DNA of 64,000 nucleotides, taken from NCBI RefSeq assembly GCF_003633755.1, contig NZ_RBIL01000001.1, forward strand, positions 1 to 64,000. The letters are read 5' to 3'. Under the pieces are notes generated by a model. It made no database searches, was not told the DNA's origin, and worked only from the letters and a program-made list of their open reading frames with translations. This document shows, piece after piece, positions 56,828 through 64,000 of the stretch; the first letter of the stretch is position 1; each line of letters begins with the position of its first letter. Both the position numbers and the translations under genes were made by a program. This DNA is from Solirubrobacter pauli. GTDB lineage: Bacteria; Actinomycetota; Thermoleophilia; Solirubrobacterales; Solirubrobacteraceae.

Positions 56828-57717
56828 GAAAACACGCCCTCATCCTCATCACGCTCGCACTCGCGGGCTGCGGAAGCTCCTCCTCGTCGGCCGAGGAGGA
56901 CCTCCCGCCGGAGCCGACCGCGGACGCCGCGCTGGAGGTCGGCTCCCTGGCGACCCGGCCCGGCGACGGCGAGCTGCTGATCGGCTCGACCAGCGGCACC
57001 TACCGGCTCCCGAAGGGCGCGAAGGCGCCCACGGAGCTCGAGCCGTCGCTGTCGGCGCCGGGCAAGGGTGAGGGCCCGCTGCTCGACCTGGTGCTCCGCT
57101 ACACGGGCCCGACCACGCTGCTGGCGTCCGGCCACTCCAAGGGTGGGACGCTGCCGCTGAACGTCGGGCTCGTGAGCTCACCCGATGACGGCAAGACGTG
57201 GCAGGCGGTGTCGGGCATCGGCGAGATCGACTACCACGACCTCGAGATCATCGACGCCCGGAACGTCCTCGCGCTGCGCACGGACGACCCCAACTCCGTC
57301 CAGGTGTCGACCGACGGCGGGAAGACGTTCGAGAGCCGCGCCGCGCCGGCCGCGGCCGCGACGACGGACATCACGGTCAACCCCGACAACCCGAAGCAGT
57401 GGGCGGCGGGCACCGAGCAGGGCACGTGGGTGTCGTCCAACGAGGGCAACTCCTGGCGCCAGCGGGACACGACGCCGAAGGCCCGCGTCTCCTGGGCCGG
57501 GCCGGGCAAGCTCTACAGCGCCGGGCTGGACGGGAAGATCCGCCTCTCGGCCGACGACGGCAAGACCTTCAACGAGGTCGGCGGCTCGATCGGCAGCGGC
57601 CCGAAGGACTTCCTCGCGACGCCCGACGGCACGCTCTACGCCTACCTCACGGGCGGCAAGCTGCGCACGTCGGCGGACGGCGGCAAGACCTGGTCGGACC
57701 TCGCCTCGTTGCGGTGA
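56824..57717 (+). CDS. Lipoprotein with BNR/Asp-box propeller repeats
   Basis: 297 residues from TTG 56824, whose TTGA overlaps the previous stop. The lipoprotein signal is ALILITLALAGC with the acylated Cys at 16. The mature protein has repeated Asp-box turns: SPDDGKTWQAVSG, STDGGKTFESR, SSNEGNSWRQRD, SADDGKTFNEV and SADGGKTWSDL. This is the sialidase/photosystem-stability propeller pattern, but no sialidase catalytic residues are evident. It is translationally coupled to the LVIVD-repeat protein, so the two likely act together at the cell surface. Confidence 0.85.
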   Translation: MRKHALILITLALAGCGSSSSSAEEDLPPEPTADAALEVGSLATRPGDGELLIGSTSGTYRLPKGAKAPTELEPSLSAPGKGEGPLLDLVLRYTGPTTLLASGHSKGGTLPLNVGLVSSPDDGKTWQAVSGIGEIDYHDLEIIDARNVLALRTDDPNSVQVSTDGGKTFESRAAPAAAATTDITVNPDNPKQWAAGTEQGTWVSSNEGNSWRQRDTTPKARVSWAGPGKLYSAGLDGKIRLSADDGKTFNEVGGSIGSGPKDFLATPDGTLYAYLTGGKLRTSADGGKTWSDLASLR

Positions 57718-57742
57718 AGCCGGGCTGACGGGTCCGACCCTT

Positions 57743-57748
57743 TAACCT
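57743..57748 (+). promoter_or_regulatory. TAACCT -10-like box for the zinc-ribbon gene
   Basis: TAACCT ends 8 nt before ATG 57757. Confidence 0.45.
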
Positions 57749-57756
57749 GGGGGTGG

Positions 57757-58023
57757 ATGGCGTTTCACCGCGACGGGGCGGACCCGATCGGAGGCGAGCG
57801 GGTCGGCCGGACGCACCAGGAGATCCGGGTGCGGTCGCGCGTGGTCGCGGCGGCGACGCTCGCCTGCCCGCGTTGCGACGCGCCGATCGCTCCCGGCGAC
57901 CGGCCCCTGACCCCGGCTGAGCACATCCAGTGCCCGTTCTGCGGCGAGGCCGGCCGCGTGCGTGACTTCCTCTCGCTCGCCGCGCCGACGCGTGCGGCGC
58001 ACGTCGAGATCCGGATCAGGTAG
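57757..58023 (+). CDS. Small zinc-ribbon protein
   Basis: 88 residues. Two CxxC knuckles (LACPRCDAP and IQCPFCGEA, ~20 residues apart) form one zinc ribbon, flanked by basic helices and an end rich in Arg/His. No DNA-binding domain beyond that is apparent. The final 8 bp overlap the converging TM2 gene. Function unknown. Confidence 0.65.
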   Translation: MAFHRDGADPIGGERVGRTHQEIRVRSRVVAAATLACPRCDAPIAPGDRPLTPAEHIQCPFCGEAGRVRDFLSLAAPTRAAHVEIRIR

Positions 58024-58519
58024 GCGTCGACACGCCGTGGCGGCGGTTGAAGTCGAGCGCCGACCGGCGCGCGTCGATGGCCGCCCAGATCACGAGCGGG
58101 ATCCAGCCGAGGATGCCGACGAAGCAGAACAGGAACAGCACCCACAGCACGGCGTTGCCGACCGCCAGCAGGATCGCGGTCGTGTCGCTGCGGCCGGCGT
58201 AGAAGTGCCCGGCGCCGAGCCACAGGATCGTCAGCACGATCGCGAGCGCCGGCGACTTGGCCGAGACGTGGGTCTGCGGCACCGGCTGGAACGACGCGGG
58301 CGGCGGCTGGAAGCCGGGCGACTGCTGGCCGTACGGCGGCAGCGGGTCGCCGAAGGCGGATGTCGGCGCGGCGGTCTGAGCACCGCCCTCGACCCGCGTC
58401 TGGTCGGTCCAGCGCGTGCCGTCCCAGTACCGCTCTCCGCCTGACCCGCCCGGGTCCGTGTACCAGCCCGCGGCCGGGCTCCCGCCGTCGCTGTCCGCAA
58501 AGAAGCCACCGTCGCTCAT
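58016..58519 (-). CDS. DUF2510/TM2-domain membrane protein
   Basis: 167 residues from ATG 58519. The N-terminal DUF2510 motif AGWYTDPGGSGGERYWDGTRWTDQTR (about 17-42) is followed by a Pro/Gln-rich linker. A TM2 domain (KSPALAIVLTILWLGAGHFYAG, then AILLAVGNAVLWVLFLFCFVGILGWIPLVIW) contributes two or three membrane helices. DUF2510 often caps actinobacterial membrane proteins; the role of the combination is unknown. Confidence 0.85.
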   Translation of the reverse strand: MSDGGFFADSDGGSPAAGWYTDPGGSGGERYWDGTRWTDQTRVEGGAQTAAPTSAFGDPLPPYGQQSPGFQPPPASFQPVPQTHVSAKSPALAIVLTILWLGAGHFYAGRSDTTAILLAVGNAVLWVLFLFCFVGILGWIPLVIWAAIDARRSALDFNRRHGVSTPT

Positions 58520-58528
58520 GTAGCGGCG

Positions 58529-58534
58529 AGCCTA
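58529..58534 (-). promoter_or_regulatory. TAGGCT -10-like box for the TM2 gene
   Basis: Minus-strand TAGGCT ends 9 nt before ATG 58519. Confidence 0.4.
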
Positions 58535-58560
58535 TCCGCGATGCGTGCGACCATGCCGCG

Positions 58561-59886
58561 ATGGCCGAGGGGGAACCGGGCGCGCTGGACGCGACCGAGC
58601 AGGCGTTGGTCGCCCGCATCGCGCAGCGGCGGGACGAGATCGTCGCGCTCGCGTGCGAGCTGATCGCCTTTGACACGACAAGCCGGTCCGGGATCGAGGC
58701 GCCGGCACGCGACGAGGCGGCGCTGCAACGGACGCTGGCCTCGCGCCTGGAGCGCGCGGGCGCCGAGATCGACCTGTGGGAGCCGGCGCCCGAGGACGTG
58801 GCGGACCATCCGCTGAGCGTCCCGGGGATCGCCTTCGCGGGGCGTCCGCAGCTCGCGGCGACGCTGCGCGGGAGCGGCGGCGGTGCCTCGCTCCTGCTCA
58901 ACGGGCACATCGACGTCGTACCCGCGCGGCGTGAGGAGGGCTGGACGGCCGACCCGTTCGATCCACAGGTCTCCGGCGGCCGGATCGTCGGGCGCGGCGC
59001 GTGCGACATGAAGGGCGGCATCGCGTCGATGGTCGTGGCCGCGGAGGCGCTGGCCGAGCTGGGCGAGCTGCGCGGCGACGTCATCGTCTGCACGAACACG
59101 GACGAGGAGTCCAGCGGGGTCGGCGGGCTCGCGTGCGCGCGCCGCGGCGTGCGCGCCGACTACGCGATCGTCCCGGAGCCGAGCTCGCTGCACGTGTGGC
59201 CGGCCTGCCGCGGGACGGTCTACTGCACGATCGAGATCGCCGGGCGCGCGGGGCACGCCGAGCAGGAGCACCCGCACTGGCGCGACGGCGGCGCCGTCAA
59301 CGCGATCGAGAAGGGGCGCTTCCTGCTCGACGGCGTCGACCGGCTGCGGGCGGAGTGGCGCTCGCGGGCCGACCTGCGCCATCCGCTGCTCGACCCGCCG
59401 GACATCGTCCCGACGCGCTTCGTCGGCGACGCCGGCTGGCACGTGACGATCCCCGACCGGGCCGAGATCGACCTGTCCGTGCTGATCCTGCCCGCGCAGG
59501 CCGACGCGCGGGGCTGGACGTCGGACGCGCAGGCCGAGGTCGAGGACTTCCTCCAGCGCTGGTGCGCGACGGACTCGTGGCTGGCCGAGCACCCGCCGAC
59601 CTTCCGCTGGTATACGGAGGTCAACCCGTCCGAGACGCCGACCGACGCGGCGAGCGTGCAGGCGCTGCTCGCGGCCAACCGGGCGCTCGGGCTGCCGACC
59701 GAGCTGGGCGGGCTCGGCTCCTGGTACGACGGCGCGACGTTCGCGCTGGAGGCCTCCACGCCCGCGCTGATGTACGGCCCGCGCGCGATCGACTGGGCGC
59801 ACACGGTCGACGAGTACGTGCCGGTCGACGACCTGGTCGCCTGCGCGCAGGGGATCGCGATCGCGGGGTGGCGGCTGTGCCGGTGA
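58561..59886 (+). CDS. M20 family deacylase (ArgE/DapE-like)
   Basis: 441 residues from ATG 58561. Metal and active-site motifs in order: LLLNGHIDVVP, GRGACDMKGGIASM, CTNTDEESSGVGG (catalytic Glu, metal Glu), AIVPEPSSLHV, and the terminal His in AIDWAHTVDEYVPVDDL. The lid domain starts RGTVYCTIEIAGRAGHAE. The length and the acidic mid-section match acetylornithine deacetylase/succinyl-diaminopimelate desuccinylase. It releases an N-acyl group from an amino acid or peptide. It opens a tightly coupled operon with a zinc alcohol dehydrogenase and an APC permease. Confidence 0.87.
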   Translation: MAEGEPGALDATEQALVARIAQRRDEIVALACELIAFDTTSRSGIEAPARDEAALQRTLASRLERAGAEIDLWEPAPEDVADHPLSVPGIAFAGRPQLAATLRGSGGGASLLLNGHIDVVPARREEGWTADPFDPQVSGGRIVGRGACDMKGGIASMVVAAEALAELGELRGDVIVCTNTDEESSGVGGLACARRGVRADYAIVPEPSSLHVWPACRGTVYCTIEIAGRAGHAEQEHPHWRDGGAVNAIEKGRFLLDGVDRLRAEWRSRADLRHPLLDPPDIVPTRFVGDAGWHVTIPDRAEIDLSVLILPAQADARGWTSDAQAEVEDFLQRWCATDSWLAEHPPTFRWYTEVNPSETPTDAASVQALLAANRALGLPTELGGLGSWYDGATFALEASTPALMYGPRAIDWAHTVDEYVPVDDLVACAQGIAIAGWRLCR

Positions 59887-60956
59887 AGGCGGCGGTGCTG
59901 CGGGCGCCGGGCGCGGCGATCGAGATCGCGTCGGTCGAGCTGGACGCGCCGCGGGCCGGGGAGGTCGAGGTGCGGATCGCCGCGGCGGGCGTGTGCCACT
60001 CCGACCTGCACGTGGTGCGCGGCGAGTGGGACGTGCCGATGCCGGTCGTGCTCGGGCACGAGGGCTCCGGCGTCGTCACGCGGCTGGGCGAAGGCGTGAC
60101 CGACCTCGAGGTCGGCGACCACGTGATCCTCTCCTGGATGCCGCAGTGCGGGCACTGCCGCCAGTGCCGGCTGGGCCGGCCGTGGCAGTGCGAGGTCGTG
60201 GCGAACGTGGTGGCGGCCAAGGGCACGCTGCTCGACGGCACCTCGCGCTGGGGTGACGGCTTCCACCACTACCTGGGCGTGTCGTCGTGGGCCGAGCGGG
60301 TGGTCGTGCCGCGGTCGGGTGCGATCAAGATCCGGCGTGACGTCCCGCTGGACGTGGTCGCGATCGTCGGCTGCGCGGTGGCCACCGGCGTGGGCGCCGT
60401 GCGCAACACGGCGGGTGTGCCGCCGGAGGCGACCGTCGGCGTGATCGGCTGCGGCGGCGTCGGGCTGTCGGTGATCCAGGGCGCGCGCCTGGCGGGCGCG
60501 TCGCGGATCGTCGCGTGCGACCTGAACCCGGCCAAGCTCGAGGTGGCGGTGCAGCTCGGCGCCACGGAGACCGTCGAGGACGCGCGGGCGCTCGAGGACC
60601 TCGACTACGTGTTCGACGCGATCGGGCGGATCGAGACCACCGAGGCCGCGATCGACGCGCTCGCGCTCGGCGGCGCGGCGGTGATCGTCGGGCTGCCGCC
60701 GACCGGGAGGACCGCGCGCTTCGACCCGCTCGCGCTGGCCGAGGCCAACCAGCGGATCCTCGGCTCCAACTACGGGTCGATCGACCCCCAGCGCGACGTC
60801 CCGTGGATCGTCGACCTCTACAAGGCCGAGATGCTCGACCTGGACACGATGATCTCCGGGCGCCGGCCGCTCGAGGAGGCCGCCGAGGCGCTCGAGGACC
60901 TCGCGGCCGGAAGGACGTTGCGCACGTTGCTGACGATGGATGGAGGCGTGGCATGA
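59883..60956 (+). CDS. Zinc alcohol dehydrogenase (class-III-like MDR)
   Basis: 357 residues from GTG 59883 (GTGA overlap with the deacylase; GTG 59877 is an alternative). Catalytic zinc site AAGVCHSDLHVVRGEW plus VLGHEGSGVV, structural zinc CGHCRQCRLGRPWQC, third catalytic-site Cys in VGCAVATGVGAV. Rossmann motif GVIGCGGVGLSVIQGARLAGA. This combination is that of NAD-dependent Zn-ADHs such as mycothiol- or formaldehyde-linked and aryl-alcohol types. It would oxidise an alcohol or aldehyde generated in the same pathway as the deacylase. Confidence 0.9.
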   Translation: MKAAVLRAPGAAIEIASVELDAPRAGEVEVRIAAAGVCHSDLHVVRGEWDVPMPVVLGHEGSGVVTRLGEGVTDLEVGDHVILSWMPQCGHCRQCRLGRPWQCEVVANVVAAKGTLLDGTSRWGDGFHHYLGVSSWAERVVVPRSGAIKIRRDVPLDVVAIVGCAVATGVGAVRNTAGVPPEATVGVIGCGGVGLSVIQGARLAGASRIVACDLNPAKLEVAVQLGATETVEDARALEDLDYVFDAIGRIETTEAAIDALALGGAAVIVGLPPTGRTARFDPLALAEANQRILGSNYGSIDPQRDVPWIVDLYKAEMLDLDTMISGRRPLEEAAEALEDLAAGRTLRTLLTMDGGVA

Positions 60957-62326
60957 GCACGGTCATGGGTTCGCAGCAGGAGACGCACTTCAAGCGCGTG
61001 CTCGGGCTGCCCGCCCTCGTCTTCTTCGGGCTGGCGTACATGGTCCCGCTCACGGTCTGGACCACGTACGGGCTCGTGACCACCGAGACGAAGGGCCACC
61101 TCCCGCTCGCCTACACGGTCACGACGATCGCGATGCTGCTGACCGCGTACTCGTACGGGCGCATGGTCGTGGTGCACCCGATCGCCGGGTCGGCCTACAG
61201 CTACGCGTCGCGCTCGTTCGGGCGCCCCGTCGGCTTCATGGTCGGGTGGGCGCTGCTGCTCGACTACGTCTTCCTGCCGATGATCAACTACCTGGTCATC
61301 GGGATCTACATGAACGACTACTTCCCGAGCACGCCCGAGTGGATGTGGGTCGTGCTCGCGGTGATCCTCGTGACCGGGCTCAACATCCTCGGCATCAAGC
61401 TGCTCGCCAACGCGAACCTGATCTTCGTCGCCGTGCAGTTCGTCTTCATCGCCGTCTTCGCGGCGATGGCGATCGGCAAGATCACCGGCGACGTGGAGGT
61501 GCAGTCCTGGACGGCGCCGTTCTACGACTCTGACACCGAGCTCGGGCTCGTGTTCGCCGGCGCGGCGATCCTCGCGCTGTCCTTCCTCGGCTTCGACGCG
61601 GTGTCGACGCTGTCGGAGGAGACGGAGAACCCGCGCACGAAGATCCCGCGCGCGATCATCCTGTGTGCGCTCGTCGGCGGCCTCGTCTACATCTTCCAGT
61701 CCTACCTCGGGCACCTCGCGTTCCCGGACTGGCAGTCGTTCACCGACGTGGACTCGGCGAGCGCCGACGTCATGAAGTTCATCGGCGACGACTTCCTGAA
61801 CTCGTTCTTCACGGCCGCGTACGTGGCCGGCGCGTTCGCCTGCGCGATGGCGTCGCAGGCGAGCGTGTCGCGGATCCTGTTCGCGATGGGCCGTGACGGC
61901 TCGCTCCCACGGCCGATCTTCTTCCGCCTGCACCCGCGCTTCCGCACGCCCGTCACCGGCAACCTGCTGGTCGGCCTGTTCGGGCTGACCGCGCTGTTCA
62001 TCAGCCTCGCGACGGTGTCCTCGATGATCTCGTTCGGCGCGCTCGCGGCGTTCTCGTTCGTGAACCTGTCGGTGATCAAGACGTACCTGATCGACCGCGA
62101 GGACCGCTCGGGCGCGGCCATCTTCAAGTTCGGCGTGATCCCGTTCCTCGGGTTCGCGTTCACGATCTACCTGTGGACGAAGCTGAGCGGGATCGCGTTC
62201 GAGGTCGGCCTCGCCTGGCTCGCCGTCGGCTTCATCTACCTGCTCGTGCTCACGCGCGGCTTCCGGAAGGCGCCGCCGGCGATGTACACGGGCGAGGAGG
62301 ACGAGAACGAGGTCGCTACCGCGTGA
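60953..62326 (+). CDS. APC-family amino acid permease
   Basis: 457 residues from ATG 60953 (ATGA overlap). About 12 membrane helices. APC hallmarks: FKRVLGLPALVFFGLAYMVPLTVW in TM1, HPIAGSAYSYASRSFGRPVGFMVGWALLLDY in TM2-3, GFDAVSTLSEETENPRTKIPRAIILC around TM6, and RILFAMGRDGSLPR in TM8. It imports an amino acid or polyamine. Operon context (deacylase, dehydrogenase) suggests uptake of the compound to be degraded. Confidence 0.9.
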   Translation: MSTVMGSQQETHFKRVLGLPALVFFGLAYMVPLTVWTTYGLVTTETKGHLPLAYTVTTIAMLLTAYSYGRMVVVHPIAGSAYSYASRSFGRPVGFMVGWALLLDYVFLPMINYLVIGIYMNDYFPSTPEWMWVVLAVILVTGLNILGIKLLANANLIFVAVQFVFIAVFAAMAIGKITGDVEVQSWTAPFYDSDTELGLVFAGAAILALSFLGFDAVSTLSEETENPRTKIPRAIILCALVGGLVYIFQSYLGHLAFPDWQSFTDVDSASADVMKFIGDDFLNSFFTAAYVAGAFACAMASQASVSRILFAMGRDGSLPRPIFFRLHPRFRTPVTGNLLVGLFGLTALFISLATVSSMISFGALAAFSFVNLSVIKTYLIDREDRSGAAIFKFGVIPFLGFAFTIYLWTKLSGIAFEVGLAWLAVGFIYLLVLTRGFRKAPPAMYTGEEDENEVATA

Positions 62327-63305
62327 GCTTGCGGACCAGCACGCGCTGACCGGCGTCCAGCTTGGCGTCGACCGCCGTCGGCCAGGACGAGAGGATCGTG
62401 AGCACGGTCCTCGCGTCCGGGTTGACGGCGACGAGCTGGCCGTGGATGCCGCGTGCGCAGATCGCGCCGTCGCGGCGCCACCACTGGTTCGCGTAGCCCT
62501 GCGCGCTCACGGGGACGGTCGGGTCCTGAATCGGCTGCGTGCCGAGGTTCATGTCCCGCTCGGCGACGAAGATCCCGAGCCGTGCGTAGTCGCGCAGCGT
62601 GGCGCAGAAGCCGCCGCTGATCACGGCGGTACCGCGCGGGTCGACCGCCAGCTCGGCGTCGCGCTCGGCGCCGATCGCGCTCCACAGCACGTCGGCGATC
62701 ACGGACGCGAGGGGCTTGCGCGCCGCTCGCTGCACCACGAGCCCGAGCAGATCCGTGTTCGGGCTGGCGTAGTGGAAGCGGGTCCCATGCGCCCAGTCCG
62801 CCTTGCCGATCGTCGGCAGGAACTCGAGGATCGAGCCGGGCGCGCCGTCGATCGGGTCGTGCCACCCGCAGACCGCGTCGTAGCGGACGAAGTGCTCGTA
62901 GTCCTCCACGAAGTCGACGGCGGCGGTCATGTCGAGCAGGTGCCGGACGGTCGCGCCGTCGTACCCGCTGCCCGCGACCTCGGGCACGAAGTCGGTCACC
63001 GGAGCCTGCGGATCGACGCCGACGAGCAGCGTCGTGAGGCCGAGCACCGACTTGGCCACCGACTGCGAGAGGTGCCGTGACGTCTCCCCCATCTCGCCGC
63101 CGTACGCCTCGTGGAGGAGCACGCCGTCGCGCACCAGCGCGAACCCGTCCGTGTACGGCGGCAACTCGAGCGCGAGCGGCGCCTCGGCGCGCGCCAGCTC
63201 GGTGACCGGACCGTCGCCGCGCGTGACCATGGTGGTCTCGACGACCTCGCCGACGTGCACGTAGGCCCAGCGGTTGCGGGGGCCGATCTGCCAGTCGTCG
63301 AGCAC
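62316..63305 (-). CDS. Beta-lactamase-fold serine hydrolase
   Basis: 329 residues from GTG 63305. The class C/PBP4* pattern: SQSVAKSVLG (SxxK with the nucleophile Ser in SVAK), YASPNTDLLG (YxN equivalent), and a C-terminal HGQLVAVNPDA (H/KxG equivalent). No signal peptide and no lipobox: cytoplasmic. Such proteins are often esterases or D-amino acid peptidases rather than beta-lactamases. Its stop overlaps the converging permease end by 11 bp. Confidence 0.85.
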   Translation of the reverse strand: MLDDWQIGPRNRWAYVHVGEVVETTMVTRGDGPVTELARAEAPLALELPPYTDGFALVRDGVLLHEAYGGEMGETSRHLSQSVAKSVLGLTTLLVGVDPQAPVTDFVPEVAGSGYDGATVRHLLDMTAAVDFVEDYEHFVRYDAVCGWHDPIDGAPGSILEFLPTIGKADWAHGTRFHYASPNTDLLGLVVQRAARKPLASVIADVLWSAIGAERDAELAVDPRGTAVISGGFCATLRDYARLGIFVAERDMNLGTQPIQDPTVPVSAQGYANQWWRRDGAICARGIHGQLVAVNPDARTVLTILSSWPTAVDAKLDAGQRVLVRKLTR

Positions 63306-63311
63306 TGGGCG

Positions 63312-63321
63312 AGTGTAGGTT
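63312..63321. promoter_or_regulatory. Overlapping divergent -10-like boxes
   Basis: Minus-strand TACACT (rc of 63312-63317) ends 6 nt before GTG 63305; plus-strand TAGGTT (63316-63321) ends 7 nt before GTG 63329. The boxes overlap by two bases, so the two genes may exclude each other. Confidence 0.5.
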
Positions 63322-63328
63322 GCGCGAC

Positions 63329-64000
63329 GTGATCTGGCCGAACGCCGACAGCGCCGTCAACAGCGACCCGTGGCTGGTCGAGCACCACGACCAGCTCCGG
63401 CGGATGCGGCCGCGCGTGCTCGGCGTGAACTTCGTGACCGGGCTGAGCGAGGCCGAGGCGCGCCGCCAGCTGGAGACGCTCAGCGCCGTGCTCGCGGAGT
63501 CCTCCCGCTGGCAGGGGTACCGCGACCCGTCCGCGCCGATCTTCCTCGACTACCAGGTGGGCGAGATCCTCGACTTCACCGAGCCGGCCGGGCACGTCGA
63601 CCGCAACTCCGCGCGGTTCCCGCGCGAGCCCAACGGGATCCACCTCGACTACGCCGCGCTCTACGAGCTGATCGACGCGGAGGCGCGCGTGGCGAGCGGC
63701 GACGTGCACGAGGTGTGGCTGCTCGCCGACCACACCGATCACACGTGGCCGTGGGAGACGATCGAGGTCAAGGCCGGCTACGACGCGGCGCTGGCGCCGA
63801 CGGGCGGGTTCGCGCGCTACGCCGGCAACTCCGGCGAGCACACCGCGCCGTGGATCGGCCGCAGCCTGCGGGTCCTGTTCGTGAACCACGCGCGCGGCGT
63901 CGGCTGCGCGATGGAGAGCCTCGGCCACTCGCTCGAGCGCATGGCGACCTGCGGCGCGATCCCCTACTACGAGCGCTACTTCCGCGACTACGCGATGCTG
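63329..64000 (+). CDS. Unrecognised gene, cut by the window end
   Basis: First 224 codons from GTG 63329; the stop is outside. The sequence looks like real soluble protein: VLGVNFVTGLSEAEARRQLETLSAVLAESSRW, FLDYQVGEILDFTEPAG, GIHLDYAALYELIDAEA, VHEVWLLADHTDHTWPWETIEV, WIGRSLRVLFVNHARGVGCAMESLGHSLERM. The run with VEVWLLADHT and the His/Glu residues hint at a metalloenzyme or glycoside-active protein, but I cannot place it in a family. Divergent from the serine hydrolase with 23 bp between starts. Confidence 0.6.
   Translation, partial: MIWPNADSAVNSDPWLVEHHDQLRRMRPRVLGVNFVTGLSEAEARRQLETLSAVLAESSRWQGYRDPSAPIFLDYQVGEILDFTEPAGHVDRNSARFPREPNGIHLDYAALYELIDAEARVASGDVHEVWLLADHTDHTWPWETIEVKAGYDAALAPTGGFARYAGNSGEHTAPWIGRSLRVLFVNHARGVGCAMESLGHSLERMATCGAIPYYERYFRDYAML

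Overview
The window is very GC-rich, densely coding DNA with short intergenic gaps and many ATGA/GTGA stop-start overlaps. Family-1 encapsulin, Crp/Fnr, LuxR-ATPase and DUF4184 genes, GTG/TTG starts and a secreted-protein C-terminal domain of a type I associate with Thermoleophilia all point to an actinobacterium, most likely order Solirubrobacterales. That placement is an inference from gene content; no rRNA or tRNA gene lies in the window.

Layout. 0-4.8 kb: the 5' end of a secreted aldose 1-epimerase, then a gene-poor stretch of small hypothetical genes, a gutted tyrosine recombinase and a 16-bp direct repeat. It looks like the scar of an old mobile element. 4.8-10 kb: an encapsulin nanocompartment locus. 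It holds a DyP peroxidase ending in an encapsulin cargo tag, a hydrolase, an MFS exporter, an encapsulated-ferritin/shell operon and a divergent Crp/Fnr regulator. 10-19 kb: a diaminopropionate ammonia-lyase/M20 peptidase pair, DUF4184, a cupin, an NTF2-like protein, an ECF sigma factor with a coupled membrane protein, a 7Fe ferredoxin, and a GH15 glycosidase coupled to a glucose dehydrogenase. 19-31.2 kb: one large catabolic locus. A polar amino-acid type ABC importer faces a GntR-led operon encoding an FAH-family hydrolase, a three-subunit molybdenum hydroxylase whose large subunit is split in two, Cox-like maturation factors (MoxR ATPase, VWA protein, XdhC/CoxI), an amidohydrolase and a small monooxygenase. 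The operon ends in a clear hairpin terminator.

31-44 kb: a four-PAS histidine kinase, a highly degenerate type-III glutamine synthetase-like protein, a VOC ring-cleaving dioxygenase, a large secreted PKD protein, two tandem paralogous unknowns, a DegT aminotransferase/epimerase pair, a methyltransferase and an inactivated nuclease/phosphatase-like remnant. 44-58.5 kb: a lipoprotein, an Imm-5-like protein, a DHFR-fold protein, a cupin, a muconolactone-isomerase-like protein, a LuxR-family ATPase regulator, a CBS protein, a diguanylate cyclase, a Baeyer-Villiger-type monooxygenase behind a perfect 19-bp palindrome, a LacI regulator, and a secreted LVIVD/BNR-repeat gene pair. 58.5-64 kb: an M20/zinc alcohol dehydrogenase/APC permease operon, a beta-lactamase-fold hydrolase and an unrecognised gene cut by the window end.

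Two themes run through the whole window. Many genes have a TANNNT box 6-9 nt before the start codon, which suggests leaderless transcription; some divergent pairs even share overlapping boxes. Several proteins (recombinase, EEP nuclease/phosphatase, GSIII) survive as versions that have lost catalytic residues, sometimes through in-frame internal loss.
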